Below, in pieces: positions 39,418 to 48,732 of a stretch of DNA of 64,000 nucleotides; positions within the stretch are counted from its first letter, which is position 1; the number at the start of each line of letters is the position of its first letter. The translations under genes and the position numbers were made by a program. The DNA is from Streptomyces anulatus (GTDB lineage: Bacteria; Actinomycetota; Actinomycetes; Streptomycetales; Streptomycetaceae), in assembly GCF_014650675.1 (NCBI RefSeq), contig NZ_BMVK01000016.1:124001-188000 (forward strand). The letters run 5' to 3'. The notes beneath the pieces were generated by a model. It was not told the origin of the DNA and did not search any database. It saw nothing but the letters and a program-made list of their open reading frames with translations.

Positions 39418-40871
39418 AGCCCGTATTCCTTCCAGCGCCGGTCGACCTTCGCCGCCGTCTCCGGATCGGAGACGACCATCTCCGGCCACCCGCCGTCCCG
39501 GGTGTAGCCCTCCGTGGTCAGCTTCCTGGTGGCGTCGATGCCGGCCTTGCCTCCCCAGAACTGCTGGTACGAGGCGTGGTCCAGGTGGTCGACCGGCCCT
39601 TCGGTGACCGTGAGGTCGCGGGCGTAGTCGGTGTTGCCGAGGGCCCGCCAGGCGACCTCGTGCAGATCGTGGACGTCGCAGTCGGAGTCCACCACCACGA
39701 TCAGCTTGGTCAGCGACATCATGTGCGCGCCCCAGATCGCGCTCATGACCTTCTGCGCGTGCTTCGGGTACTTCTTGTCGATCGAGACGATCGCGCAGTT
39801 GTGGAAGCCGCCCGACTCCGGCAGGTGGTAGTCCACGATGTCCGGCACGATGATCTTCAGCAGCGGAAGGAAGAAACGTTCCGTGGCCCGGCCCAGCGGC
39901 CCGTCCTCGGTCGGCGGGCGGCCCACCACGATGGACTGGAGCAGCGGCCGCTTCCGCATGGTGACGCAGTCGATGGTCAGTGCGGGGAACGGTTCCTGCG
40001 GGGTGTAGAAGCCGGTGTGGTCCCCGAACGGGCCCTCGGGGAGCATCTCGCCCGGCTCCAGCCAGCCCTCGATGACGACCTCCGCCTGCGCGGGGACCTG
40101 GAGCGGCACGGTCTTGCAGTCGACCATCTCGATCCGCTTGCCCTGGATGAACCCGGCGAAGAGGTACTCGTCGATGTCCCCGGGCAGCGGCGCGGTGGAG
40201 GCGTACGTCACGGCCGGCGGCGCGCCGAAGGCGATGGCGACGGGCAGCCGCTCACCGCGCCGGGCGGCGACCTGGTAGTGGTTGGCGCTGTCCTTGTGGA
40301 TCTGCCAGTGCATCCCGATGGTGCGCTTGTCGTGCCGCTGGAGCCGGTAGAGGCCCAGGTTCCGGACGCCGTTCTCGGGGTGCTTGGTGTGGGTGAGGCC
40401 CAGGTTGAAGAACGAGCCGCCGTCCTCGGGCCAGGTGAACAGCGCGGGCAGCTTGTCCAGGTCGACGTCGTCGCCGGTCAGCACCACTTCCTGGACGGGC
40501 GCGTCGCCGGACTTCACCTTCTTCGGCGGCACGTGCACCATCGAGCCGAGCTTCCCGAAGGCCTCCCGCACCCCGACGAAGCCCTGCGGCAGCTCCGGCT
40601 TGAGGAGTCCGCCGATCTTGTCGCTGATGTCGCTGTACGACTTCAGCCCGAGGGCCTTCAGGAGGCGCCGGTCGGTACCGAAGACGTTCATGGCCAGGGG
40701 CATCGAGGCCCCCTTGACGTTCTCGAACAGCAGGGCGGGCCCGCCCGCCTTGTTGACCCGGTCGACGATCTCGCCGACCTCCAGGTGGGGGTCGACCTCG
40801 ACCTTGACGCGCTTGAGATCACCATCGCGCTCAAGAGCACGGAGCAGGGAGCGAAGATCGTCGTAAGCCAT
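39414..40871 (-). CDS. mqnL: UbiD-family decarboxylase of the futalosine pathway
   Basis: A 485-residue prenyl-FMN-dependent decarboxylase from ATG 40871 (MAYDDLRSLLRALERDGDL); the frame further upstream is not family-like. Characteristic segments are FENVKGASMPLAMNVFGT, GMHWQIHKDSANHY, EVVIEGWLEPGEMLPEGPFGDHTGFYT (the Glu/Asp catalytic region) and AHMMSLTKLIVVVDSDCDVHD. It decarboxylates the naphthoate intermediate. It is translationally coupled to the UbiA-like gene (GTGA overlap). Confidence 0.93.
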   Translation of the reverse strand: MAYDDLRSLLRALERDGDLKRVKVEVDPHLEVGEIVDRVNKAGGPALLFENVKGASMPLAMNVFGTDRRLLKALGLKSYSDISDKIGGLLKPELPQGFVGVREAFGKLGSMVHVPPKKVKSGDAPVQEVVLTGDDVDLDKLPALFTWPEDGGSFFNLGLTHTKHPENGVRNLGLYRLQRHDKRTIGMHWQIHKDSANHYQVAARRGERLPVAIAFGAPPAVTYASTAPLPGDIDEYLFAGFIQGKRIEMVDCKTVPLQVPAQAEVVIEGWLEPGEMLPEGPFGDHTGFYTPQEPFPALTIDCVTMRKRPLLQSIVVGRPPTEDGPLGRATERFFLPLLKIIVPDIVDYHLPESGGFHNCAIVSIDKKYPKHAQKVMSAIWGAHMMSLTKLIVVVDSDCDVHDLHEVAWRALGNTDYARDLTVTEGPVDHLDHASYQQFWGGKAGIDATRKLTTEGYTRDGGWPEMVVSDPETAAKVDRRWKEYGL

Positions 40872-41066
40872 GCGGTCCAGTTTGTCATCCCCGCCCCCGC
40901 GGCCCCGCCGGGGCTCCCCCGGTGCCGCGCACCGAAAGTCCGCCGATCGTCCGCGCACGCGCCCGGCAGGTCCGGCTCCGGGCCCCGGATCCTTCATGCC
41001 GAGCCGGTACCCTGGCCGCGACACCGGGCGTCATCCCGCCCACCGCCGCTTCCTGGGGGACGCACC

Positions 41067-41435
41067 ATGAGAGCCCTGATGTTCATCGTCCCGCTGGCTC
41101 TGACGATCTACGCGTTCATCGACTGCCTGAACACCACGGAGGAGGACACCAAGCATCTGCCGAAGATCGCCTGGGTCTTCATCATCCTGCTGTTCTGGAT
41201 TGTCGGCCCGGTCGTGTGGCTCGCCGCCGGCAAGACCCGCCACAACAGGGCCGGGGCCGCGGGACCCGGCTCGTGGCAGCGGAACAGGCGGCAGCAGTGG
41301 GTGGCCCCGGACGACAACCCGGACTTCCTCAAGTCGCTCAAGGACGACAAGGACGCCGAGCCCGACGCCGAGGAGGAGCGGGGCCGCCGCGACGGCGGGA
41401 CGGGCCCCGACGACAAGACCCCGCCGGCCTCCTGA
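41067..41435 (+). CDS. PLDc_N-domain membrane protein
   Basis: A 122-residue protein; ATG 41067 follows GGGGGA. Two transmembrane helices (about 3-20 and 35-54) contain the PLDc_N pattern: TIYAFIDCL, LPKIAWVFIILLFWIVGPVVWL, AAGKTR. A hydrophilic acidic/basic tail follows (FLKSLKDDKDAEPDAEEERGRR). This domain occurs in cardiolipin synthases and antibiotic-leader permeases, but here stands alone and its role is unknown. Confidence 0.85.
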   Translation: MRALMFIVPLALTIYAFIDCLNTTEEDTKHLPKIAWVFIILLFWIVGPVVWLAAGKTRHNRAGAAGPGSWQRNRRQQWVAPDDNPDFLKSLKDDKDAEPDAEEERGRRDGGTGPDDKTPPAS

Positions 41436-41455
41436 CAGCGCACCGACGACCCGCG

Positions 41456-41515
41456 GCACGGCATACGACGGCTCCCCGGACGAGAATCCGTCCGGGGAGC
41501 CGTCGTATGCCGTGC
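41456..41515. terminator. Bidirectional terminator with 26-bp perfect stem
   Basis: Left arm 41456-41481 (starts GCACGGCATACGACGGCTCC) and right arm 41490-41515 are exact reverse complements with an 8-nt loop. It separates the convergent PLDc_N and ccsB genes. Confidence 0.92.
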
Positions 41516-41524
41516 GCGGCCTTC

Positions 41525-42604
41525 TCAGACCCCCGCGTAGGAGTGCAGGCCGGAGACGAAGATGTTCACGCCGTAGTAGTTGAACAGCCAGCAGGCGAAC
41601 GCGACGAGCGCCAGGTAGGCGGCCTTGCGGCCCTTCCAGCCGGCGGTGGCGCGGGCGTGCAGATAGGCGGCGTAGGCGACCCAGGTGATGAAGGACCAGA
41701 CCTCCTTGGGGTCCCAGCCCCAGTACCGGCCCCAGGCGTCGCCCGCCCAGATCGCGCCGGCGATGATCGTGAACGTCCACAGCGGGAAGACGGCCGCGTT
41801 GATCCGGTACGAGAACTTGTCCAGCGAGGACGCCGAGGGCAGCCGCTCCATGACGGAGGAGGCGAACTTCCCGGGCGTGCCGCCGGAGGCGAGCTTGCTC
41901 TCGTAGCTGTCGCGGAAGAGGTAGAGGACCGTACCGACCGCGCCGAGGTAGAAGACGGCGCCGCAGATGATCGCGGTCGAGACGTGGATCCACAGCCAGT
42001 ACGAGTGCAGCGCGGGCACCAGCTGGTCGCTGTCGGTGTAGAGCGTCGTGACCGCAATGCCGAGGTCCAGCAGGACGGTGGTCACCAGCGGGAGACCGAT
42101 CCAGCGGACGTTCTTCTTCAGTGCGAGCAGCACCAGGTAGGAGCCGACCGCCACTGTGGAGAAGGTGATGGAGAACTCGTACATGTTGGCCCAGGGGGCC
42201 CGCTGCACCGACAGGGCGCGGGTGGCGACGCCGCTCGCCTCGACGAGGAACGCCACCACGGTCAGCGAGACCGCGATCCGGCCCCACAGGTCGCCCTTGA
42301 ACGTGCCGCCGGCCGCACCCGGGCCGTCGGGCACGTCACGCGTACCGGTGGCGGAGCGGGTGATGACCTCGGGCCGGTCCAGCACGGCCGTGCCACCGGC
42401 GCGCGCCTTCCCCGCGGTGGCGGCGGAGGCACCGGCTCCGGGGGCGGACAGCGCGGCGGCCGTACGGCCGACCTTGCTGCGGCTGCCGAGGACCCACTCC
42501 GCGATGTGCGCGAAGAACGCCAGGGTGTAGACGGCCATCGACGAATAGATCAGCACATTGCTGGTGTTCGCCAGGCTCTCGTTGGTTGCGGCGGCGAGAT
42601 TCAC
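41525..42604 (-). CDS. ccsB: Cytochrome c biogenesis protein CcsB/ResC
   Basis: A 359-residue membrane protein with a cytosolic Ala/Gly-rich loop after helix 1 and the haem-handling WWD domain WAGDAWGRYWGWDPKEVWSF. Conserved His residues occur in RAPWANMYEFSITF-flanking helices, YWLWIHVSTAI and at LHARATAGW. It exports haem and, with ResB, ligates it to apocytochrome c (System II). GTG start overlaps the resB stop by 4 bp (GTGA). Confidence 0.95.
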   Translation of the reverse strand: MNLAAATNESLANTSNVLIYSSMAVYTLAFFAHIAEWVLGSRSKVGRTAAALSAPGAGASAATAGKARAGGTAVLDRPEVITRSATGTRDVPDGPGAAGGTFKGDLWGRIAVSLTVVAFLVEASGVATRALSVQRAPWANMYEFSITFSTVAVGSYLVLLALKKNVRWIGLPLVTTVLLDLGIAVTTLYTDSDQLVPALHSYWLWIHVSTAIICGAVFYLGAVGTVLYLFRDSYESKLASGGTPGKFASSVMERLPSASSLDKFSYRINAAVFPLWTFTIIAGAIWAGDAWGRYWGWDPKEVWSFITWVAYAAYLHARATAGWKGRKAAYLALVAFACWLFNYYGVNIFVSGLHSYAGV

Positions 42605-44421
42605 TTCTCAGCCCCTTCGACAGGTGCTTCGGCAGGATGTACGGGCCGGCTCCCGGCCTCGTTCGTGGCGTCGGTCGTGGCGTCGGTCGAGCCGGGCCCG
42701 TCCGGCGCGTCCGGTTTCTCCGGCGTGTCCGGGGCCTCCGCGGCGGCGGGGGCGACGGGCGCCGTGGTGACCAGAGCGGCCGACAGGTCGCCCAGTTCCT
42801 CGGGGAGCTTCGCGGACTCGCTGCGGCCCAGGCCCGCCATCTCCACGACCGTGACGCCGTCGGCGCCCCGGACCGCCCGCACCCACACCCGGCGGCGCTG
42901 GATGAACAGCGAGCCGGCGAGACCGGCGATGGCGGCGACGGATCCGCCGAGCGCCCAGCCGTTGCCCGGCTGCTGGGAGACCTGGAAGCTGGCCCACTCC
43001 TCGACGCCGTCGAAGGTGATGGATCCGGCGCCGTCGGGCAGGTCCAGCTTCTCGCCGGGCATCATCATCTTCTTGAGGAGCTCGCCGTCCTCGCCCTTGA
43101 ACTCCTTCATCTTGGACGTGTCGAGCTGGTAGACGTTCTGCGCGAGCCCGGAGTCGACGCCGAGGGAGCCGTGGTAGGCGCTGAGCGCCAGCACGGGGAA
43201 GTCCAGGGCGGGGAACTGCGAGAACATCTGGCCCTTGCCCTCGCCGGCGAAGGTCGGCACGAAGAACGCCTTGAAGCCCAGCTGGGTCTTCTCGCCCTTC
43301 TTGTCCTTGTAGCCGTCCATCACCTTGATGGCGCCGGACGAGGTGATGTTGTTGTCGATCGGCAGCAGCGGGACCGCGGACCGCGAGACGACCTTCCCCC
43401 TGCCGTCCCGGACGGTGACGACGGGCGCGTAGCCGTGGGCGATCAGATAGACCTTGGTGCCGTCCACGACGAGCGGTTCGTTGACCTTGATGACGCCCTT
43501 GCGCTCCGCGCCGTCGGCTCCCTCGGCGTACGTCACCCGGGCCTCGAAGGTCCGCGGGGTGCCGCGCTGCGGGCCGCTCTTCTCGTACGTACCGACGAAC
43601 TCGTCGAGCACGAAGCTGAACGGGGCCAGCGAGTCGGAGTCGTAGAGCGAGCCCGACTTGAAGTCGTCGTACTGGGTGAGCGTGTTGGAGAAGCCGTCGC
43701 CCTCGACGATCAGCTTGCCGCCCTCGGACTTGAAGAGCTGCCCGGAGGCGAAGGCCACCAGCATCACGATCAGGGCGATGTGGAAGACCAGGTTCCCGGC
43801 CTCGCGGAGGTAGCCCTTCTCGGCGGCGACCGCGTCGCCCACCTCGTGCGTCCGGAAGCGCCGCCCGCGCAGGACCGCGAGGGCCGCCTCGCGGACCTCC
43901 TCGGGCTCGGCCTCCGTGCGCCAGGTGGTGTACGCGGGCAGCCGGGTCAGCCGCTTCGGCGCGCCCGGCGGGCGGCTGCGCAGCTGGCCGACGAACTGGC
44001 CGGTGCGCGGCACGATGCAGCCGATGAGCGAGACGAACAGCAGGATGTAGATCGCGGAGAACCACACCGAGCTGTAGACGTCGAAGAGCTGGAGCTTCTC
44101 GTAGATCGGGGTGAGGGTGGTGTGCTGGTCCTTGAAGGCCTGCACCTTCATGTCGTCAACGCTGGTCTGCGGGATCAGCGACCCCGGGATCGCGCCGAGG
44201 GAGAGCAGGAAGAGCAGGATCAGGGCCACCCGCATGGAGGTGAGCTGACGCCAGAACCAGCGCACCCAGCCGACCACGCTCATCGCGGGCACGCCCGCCC
44301 CGGTGTCGGGGCGCTCCTCGCGGGGCGCGGTGGAGAGCCGTTCGCCCGCCGCGCCGTGGGCGGAGCCCCGGCCGCGCTCGTCCTCGCGCTCCCGTGTCTC
44401 CGTGCTGTTCGACTTGCTCAT
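42601..44421 (-). CDS. resB: Cytochrome c biogenesis protein ResB/Ccs1
   Basis: A 606-residue protein; ATG 44421 lies 4 bp after the ccdA stop. After a charged 45-residue N-terminus there are three membrane segments early (MRVALILLFLLSLGAIPGSLIPQ, AIYILLFVSLIGCIVPRT, LVFHIALIVMLVAFASGQ), a large extracytoplasmic domain (about 215-500) and a final helix (WALGGSVAAIAGLAGSLFIQRRRVWV). This is the ResB pattern, the partner of CcsB in haem ligation. The C-terminal tail (APDTPEKPDAPDGPGSTDATT) is low-complexity. Confidence 0.95.
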   Translation of the reverse strand: MSKSNSTETREREDERGRGSAHGAAGERLSTAPREERPDTGAGVPAMSVVGWVRWFWRQLTSMRVALILLFLLSLGAIPGSLIPQTSVDDMKVQAFKDQHTTLTPIYEKLQLFDVYSSVWFSAIYILLFVSLIGCIVPRTGQFVGQLRSRPPGAPKRLTRLPAYTTWRTEAEPEEVREAALAVLRGRRFRTHEVGDAVAAEKGYLREAGNLVFHIALIVMLVAFASGQLFKSEGGKLIVEGDGFSNTLTQYDDFKSGSLYDSDSLAPFSFVLDEFVGTYEKSGPQRGTPRTFEARVTYAEGADGAERKGVIKVNEPLVVDGTKVYLIAHGYAPVVTVRDGRGKVVSRSAVPLLPIDNNITSSGAIKVMDGYKDKKGEKTQLGFKAFFVPTFAGEGKGQMFSQFPALDFPVLALSAYHGSLGVDSGLAQNVYQLDTSKMKEFKGEDGELLKKMMMPGEKLDLPDGAGSITFDGVEEWASFQVSQQPGNGWALGGSVAAIAGLAGSLFIQRRRVWVRAVRGADGVTVVEMAGLGRSESAKLPEELGDLSAALVTTAPVAPAAAEAPDTPEKPDAPDGPGSTDATTDATNEAGSRPVHPAEAPVEGAEK

Positions 44422-44425
44422 GAAC

Positions 44426-45208
44426 TCAGATCCCTACAACGAAGCCGCTGGACCAGCTCTGCATGTGCTGCATGAGCGTGGCCCACGCACCCGTCAGCAG
44501 CAGGATTCCGGTCACGATCATCATGCCGCCGCCGATCCGCATCACCCATGCGTAGTGGCGCTTGACCCAGCCGAACGCGCCGAGCGCCTTGCGGAAGGCG
44601 ACCGCGGCCAGGACGAACGGGACACCGAGTCCGAGACAGTACGCGACGGTCAGTATCGCGCCACGTCCGGCGGTGCCCTCGGTGAACGCGAGCGTGCTCA
44701 CGGCGGCGAAGGTCGGACCGATGCAGGGGGTCCAGCCGATCCCGAAGAGCGCGCCCAGCAGGGGCGCGCCGGCCAGCCCGGTCACCGGCCGCTTGTGGAA
44801 CCGGAACTCGCGCTGCGTCACCCCCGGCAGGAGCCCCATGAAGAAGACCCCCATGAGGATCATCAGGACGCCGAGGATCCGGTTGAACAGCTCGGCGTGT
44901 ACCTGGAGCTCCCGGCCGAAGTAGCCGAAGAGGGCCCCGCCCGAGACGAAGACGACGGTGAAGCCGAGCACGAAGAGGGCGGCGCCCGTCACCACGCGGC
45001 CCCGGCGCGCCTCGGCGAGGTCGGTGCCGCTGACCCCGGTGACGTAGCTCAGATAGCCGGGCACGAGGGGCAGCACGCACGGGGAGAAGAAAGAGATGAG
45101 GCCGGCCAGCAGGGCGATGGGCAGGGACACCAGGAGGGTCCCGCTCATGACGGTCTCGTTGTACGCGGCCAGCGTGACGGTCTCGTGGTGCGCGGCGAGC
45201 GGGATCAC
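44426..45208 (-). CDS. ccdA: CcdA-type thiol:disulfide membrane transporter
   Basis: A 260-residue protein with six transmembrane helices. The redox pair is C44 in SFFSPCVLPLVPGYLSYVTG and C162 in GIGWTPCIGPTFAAV. It passes electrons from cytosolic thioredoxin to the extracytoplasmic TlpA/ResA protein encoded just upstream (4-bp gap) so that apocytochrome c haem sites are reduced. It starts GTG 45208 (or ATG at 45148, MSGTLLVSLP). Confidence 0.95.
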   Translation of the reverse strand: MIPLAAHHETVTLAAYNETVMSGTLLVSLPIALLAGLISFFSPCVLPLVPGYLSYVTGVSGTDLAEARRGRVVTGAALFVLGFTVVFVSGGALFGYFGRELQVHAELFNRILGVLMILMGVFFMGLLPGVTQREFRFHKRPVTGLAGAPLLGALFGIGWTPCIGPTFAAVSTLAFTEGTAGRGAILTVAYCLGLGVPFVLAAVAFRKALGAFGWVKRHYAWVMRIGGGMMIVTGILLLTGAWATLMQHMQSWSSGFVVGI

Positions 45209-45212
45209 CGGA

Positions 45213-45815
45213 TCACTTCTCCGCGATGATCGGGTCGATCATCTTGCGCAGCTCGTCCGCGTCGAGCGCCTGGAGCGTGCGGGCCGCGATCTTCCCGTCC
45301 CGGTCGATGACCACGGTGGACGGGATAGCCTGCGGGTTCAGGGTGCCCTTGGGGAAGCGGAGGATGAGCTTGCCGATCGGGTCGTAGAAGCTCGGGTACT
45401 CGACCCCGTAGTCCTTCTCGAAGTTGATCGCCGCGTCCCGCTGGGCGTCGCGGGTGTTTATCCCGACGAACTGGACGCCCTGGTCCGCCGTCTCCTTCGA
45501 GACCTGCGCGAAGTACTTCGCCTCCAGGCGGCAGGGGCCGCACCAGGAGCCCCAGACGTTGAGGACGACGACCTTGCCCCGGTAGTCGGCGAGGTCGAGC
45601 GGCTTGCCGTCCAGACCGTTGCCGTCGAGCTTCGGCGCCGCCACCCGGTCGCTCTTGGCGACGGTGGAGATGCCGCCGCTGCCGGTGACGAAGTTGGTGT
45701 TGCCCCCGCCTCCGGCCTTGTTGCCCCCGCTGCACGCGGACAGCGTCAGGGCACCGGCCACAGCGGTGGCGGCGAGCAGGGTGAAGCGACGTCGGGACGC
45801 GCGGCCAAAGCTCAT
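45213..45815 (-). CDS. ResA/TlpA-family thioredoxin-like lipoprotein
   Basis: A 200-residue exported lipoprotein. A basic N-terminus (SFGRASRRR), hydrophobic core and lipobox LSAC (C28) direct it to the membrane surface. A Gly/Asn-rich linker leads to the thioredoxin-like domain with W91-C-G-P-C95. The domain has FVGINTRDAQRDAAINFEKDYGVEYPSFYD and IPSTVVIDRDGKI. It keeps the CxxCH cysteines of apocytochromes reduced, receiving electrons from CcdA. First gene of the four-gene cytochrome c operon. Confidence 0.94.
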   Translation of the reverse strand: MSFGRASRRRFTLLAATAVAGALTLSACSGGNKAGGGGNTNFVTGSGGISTVAKSDRVAAPKLDGNGLDGKPLDLADYRGKVVVLNVWGSWCGPCRLEAKYFAQVSKETADQGVQFVGINTRDAQRDAAINFEKDYGVEYPSFYDPIGKLILRFPKGTLNPQAIPSTVVIDRDGKIAARTLQALDADELRKMIDPIIAEK

Positions 45816-45882
45816 GTGAAAAGTTTCGCATGGCAGATTCCGGGCTCCCCCGCGCCCCCCTCCGTGCCCGTAAAGCCCCTTG

Positions 45883-47139
45883 TCAAGCCTGTTTAAAGAA
45901 GGAGTTCCAACCACCGGCGGGCGCCTGTCCGACGTCCAGCGTCCGGAGCTTGGCGAGCACGGCGGGATCCTGTACGTCGAGCCAGTCGACGTACTGCCGG
46001 AACGAGACGAGACGCACGTCGTCCTTGTCGGCCACCTTCTTGATCACTTCTTCCACGGCGTCCATATAGATGCCGCCGTTCCACTCCTCGAAGTGGTTGC
46101 CGATGTAGAACGGCGCACGATTCGACTCGTACGCGCGCTGGAAACCGGCGAGATACGCCCCGGTCGCCTGGGTGCGCCAGCCCGGATAACGCGACGGCAT
46201 ACCCTTCGTCGAATTCTGCGACTGATTGGCGAGGATGTTGTAGTCCATCGAGAGCACCTCGAAGGAGTGCCCGGGGAACGGCATCGCCTGCAGCGGAAGA
46301 TCCCAGACGCCGCCGCGCTTCACGGGCCAGGTCTGACGGCCGCCGGGCGAACTGGCGTCGTACCGCCAGCCCAGTTTGCTCGCGGTCGGCAGGAGATTGT
46401 CCTGGCCGAGCAGGCAGGGGGTGCGGCCGCCGATCAGTTCCTTGCGATAGTCGAACGGAAGCGGATCCTCGTTCTCCCAGCCGGTGTTCGTCCGCCATTC
46501 CGTGACGAACGACACAGCCTGATTGATCTCGCTGTGCCATTGGGCGGGCGTCCAGCGCTCCACGGATCCGGAACCGCCGCAGAAATGCCCGTTGAAGTGG
46601 GTGCCGATCTCGTGGCCGTCCAGCCACGCCTGGCGTACGTACTTCAGCGTGTCCTTGACGTGATCGTCGGTGAGATAGCCGATGTCGGAGGCGCCGCGGG
46701 GGTTGTTCGGCGGACGGTAGAGGGATTTCTTCGACTCGGGGAGCAGATAGATCCCGGAGAGGAAGAAGGTCATCGCCGCGTCGTGTTCCTTGGCGAGTTC
46801 GAGAAAGCGCGGGAAGAGCCCGTTGCCGACCTCGCCCGCACCGTCCCAGGAAAAGATCACGAACTGCGGCGGCTTCTGGCCGGGTTCGAGGGGAACAGGC
46901 GCCTGCGGCTGGTTGGGCTGTTTGCCGGTGTCGGCGGTCGAGCCGTCACCGATCAGCCGGACCTTGTTCTTCGGCGCGCCGTTTCCGCTGCCGTTGCCGC
47001 CGTTTCCGGTGTCGCCTTTGCCGCCCCGGCCGGACCCTCCGTCACCGGAGGAGCCCGAGGCGCCACAGCCGGCGAGTCCGATCGCGGCTGCGGCGCCGAG
47101 CCCCGCCCCGAGCAGGCCCCTTCGATTGATGTCGCGCAT
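45883..47139 (-). CDS. Polysaccharide-deacetylase-like lipoprotein (Tat-type signal)
   Basis: A 418-residue exported protein. The start MRDINRRGLLGAGLGAAAAIGLAGC has twin Arg and a lipobox (LAGC, C25), then a Gly/Ser-rich linker. The folded region QFVIFSWDGAGEVGNGLFPRFLELAKEHDAAMTFFLSG resembles the first motif of carbohydrate esterase 4 (here SWDG), and DGHEIGTHFNGHFCG carries the HxxxH metal ligands. DNA codon use is less extreme than in neighbours. The substrate could be a wall or capsular glycan. Homologues sit beside the cytochrome c genes in Streptomyces, as I recall. Confidence 0.8.
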   Translation of the reverse strand: MRDINRRGLLGAGLGAAAAIGLAGCGASGSSGDGGSGRGGKGDTGNGGNGSGNGAPKNKVRLIGDGSTADTGKQPNQPQAPVPLEPGQKPPQFVIFSWDGAGEVGNGLFPRFLELAKEHDAAMTFFLSGIYLLPESKKSLYRPPNNPRGASDIGYLTDDHVKDTLKYVRQAWLDGHEIGTHFNGHFCGGSGSVERWTPAQWHSEINQAVSFVTEWRTNTGWENEDPLPFDYRKELIGGRTPCLLGQDNLLPTASKLGWRYDASSPGGRQTWPVKRGGVWDLPLQAMPFPGHSFEVLSMDYNILANQSQNSTKGMPSRYPGWRTQATGAYLAGFQRAYESNRAPFYIGNHFEEWNGGIYMDAVEEVIKKVADKDDVRLVSFRQYVDWLDVQDPAVLAKLRTLDVGQAPAGGWNSFFKQA

Positions 47140-47436
47140 ACCGTCCCCATCTGCGGTCGTTTTATCTCAAGCCCATACAAACTACTGAAGGGTTAGATGG
47201 GGCACGTAACACGTCGGTTCCGTGCATTTGGGGACTTTCTTTACGCTTTACCTTGCAAGCCGACCGGCCGTCCGCCCAACTCGGGTACGACGTGCGTACG
47301 GCGCTCGCACACCCTTACGAGGAGCCCTCGTGAGGGACGCAGGAGGGGCCTCCGCAGTTCTGCCGTCGGCCGACGGATCGGCTTCCCCGGATCGTCGAAC
47401 TCATGCGCGAGCACGGAGGCGCCCATGCGGCTGCCC
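47140..47436. other. Intergenic region, no gene supported
   Basis: It contains the promoter side of the deacetylase-like gene (A+T-rich TTTATCTCAAGCCCATACAA near 47160) and a GAGGAG-preceded GTG at 47331 on the plus strand. That frame (VRDAGGASAVLPSADG) runs into antisense of the esterase and has no family support. Confidence 0.5.
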
Positions 47437-48684
47437 CTACCGGAAGGACTCCACCAGGGCGTCGGCCAGAAGCCCCTGCCAGCAGGCGTGGTCGCGGCCG
47501 CCGTTGTGGACGGTGCGGACGACCCGGTGCCCCCGGGCGCGCAGCGCGGGAACGAGGGCCTCGCCGTACTCGACCGAAGCGGCCCCGTCGTGCAGGCCGA
47601 GGGCGAGGTGGACGACGGGCGCGGATATCCGGTCCCCGCCGCCGGGCGGCAGGTCACCCTCGCCCGGGGTCCGGTCCCCGCCGTCGGCCGGCGGGCCCGG
47701 CGCGGGCGACTGGACGAGAGCCCGGCCGAAGCGTTCGGGCCGGGTGAGAGCGGCGTACAGCGCGGTCGTTCCGCCGAGCCCCTGGCCGGAGACGGCGGTC
47801 CGGTCCGCGTCGGCGGTCAGCGGCCACCGGGCGCGCGCCCAGGGCAGCAGTTCGTCGGCGAGGAAGGCGGCGCAGGCCTCCCGGCCGCCGGGGTCGCGCT
47901 GTCCGGTCGCGGCGTCGCCGGCGTCCGGGGAGAGGACGGCGAGCGGCGGCAGGGCCCCGTCGGCGATCAGCGCGTCCAGCGTGTCCTGGAAGCCGAGCCG
48001 CCCGAACCACATGCCCCCGTCGCAGAGCACGAGCACCGGCAGCGGCAGCGGCCCCGGCCCCGGACGGCCGCGCACGGGGTTGCCCGCCCCGTCCGGCGGA
48101 AGGTACGTCCAGACCTCGTGCTCCTCGCCCGGGGTGCGGCCGGTGACGGTGTGCCGTTCGACGACGCCGCGCCGGATACCGGCCCGCCGGCCGGCCCAGG
48201 GCTGGGGCGGGGCCTCCGGCAGGGCGAACACCGAACTCTCCACGTCACGCCGACGGACCGGCAGGCGGCGGGGGTTGAGCGGGTCGGCCACACCGTGCGC
48301 CGTCAGCGCCACCAGCCGCCGCTGGAGCAGGGCGGGGTCGGCGGGCGCGGGGCCCGGGGAGATGTCGGCCACCAGCCGGTAGGACCCCCGGTGGTCGGCG
48401 CGCAGCCGAAAGCCGAGGTACCAGACGTCGGTGCCCGGGAGGTGGTGGAGGAGCGTGTCGGCCGGCCGGTCGCGGTCGCCGATACCGGTCGCCATCAGGA
48501 GGACCTGACGGGTAGCACGGTGGCCGCGCCAGAGGAAGGTGACGGCGCGATGGCCGGGTGAGTCGTCGAGCGGTTCGACGAGCGGGGTGCCGGCGCGGGT
48601 CACCCCGTCCCAGAACGCCTCGGTCAGGGCGTCCCGGGCGGCGGAGTCCCGGGCGGTTTCGAGCTGCCGGGCGAGCCGGGCCAC
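47437..48684 (-). pseudogene. Enterochelin-esterase (Fes)-like protein lacking catalytic residues; probable pseudogene or pseudoenzyme
   Basis: A 415-codon frame with the Fes architecture: an N-terminal domain (LVEPLDDSPGHRAVTFLWRG, TDVWYLGFRLRADHRGSYRL) and an esterase domain (about 180-415). The nucleophile elbow, GQSxGG in Fes, reads G300-Q-G302-L-G-G, so Ser is Gly. The catalytic His of GGHDxxCW reads G-G-R397-D-H399-A-C-W. The first usable start, GTG 48684, has no ribosome site. A better ATG with the expected N-terminus (48740, MSDAARAADAAPGRSP) is in another frame, joining near 48700 only through a one-base shift. Fes enzymes hydrolyse ferric siderophore esters. The iron box upstream fits that history. 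Either decayed or a non-catalytic binding protein. Confidence 0.65.
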
Positions 48685-48732
48685 CCGTGGGCCGGTGACC
48701 GGCCGGGGGCGGCGTCCGCCGCACGGGCCGCG

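Noticed and set aside
37050..40871. Assignment of the UbiX/UbiA/UbiD-like genes to ubiquinone synthesis
   Set aside because: Streptomyces makes menaquinone; mqnE lies next to them, so the futalosine route is the consistent reading.
47197..48561. Plus-strand frame of 454 codons
   Set aside because: Mostly antisense of the esterase gene with Gly/Arg-rich content; no ribosome site or domain.
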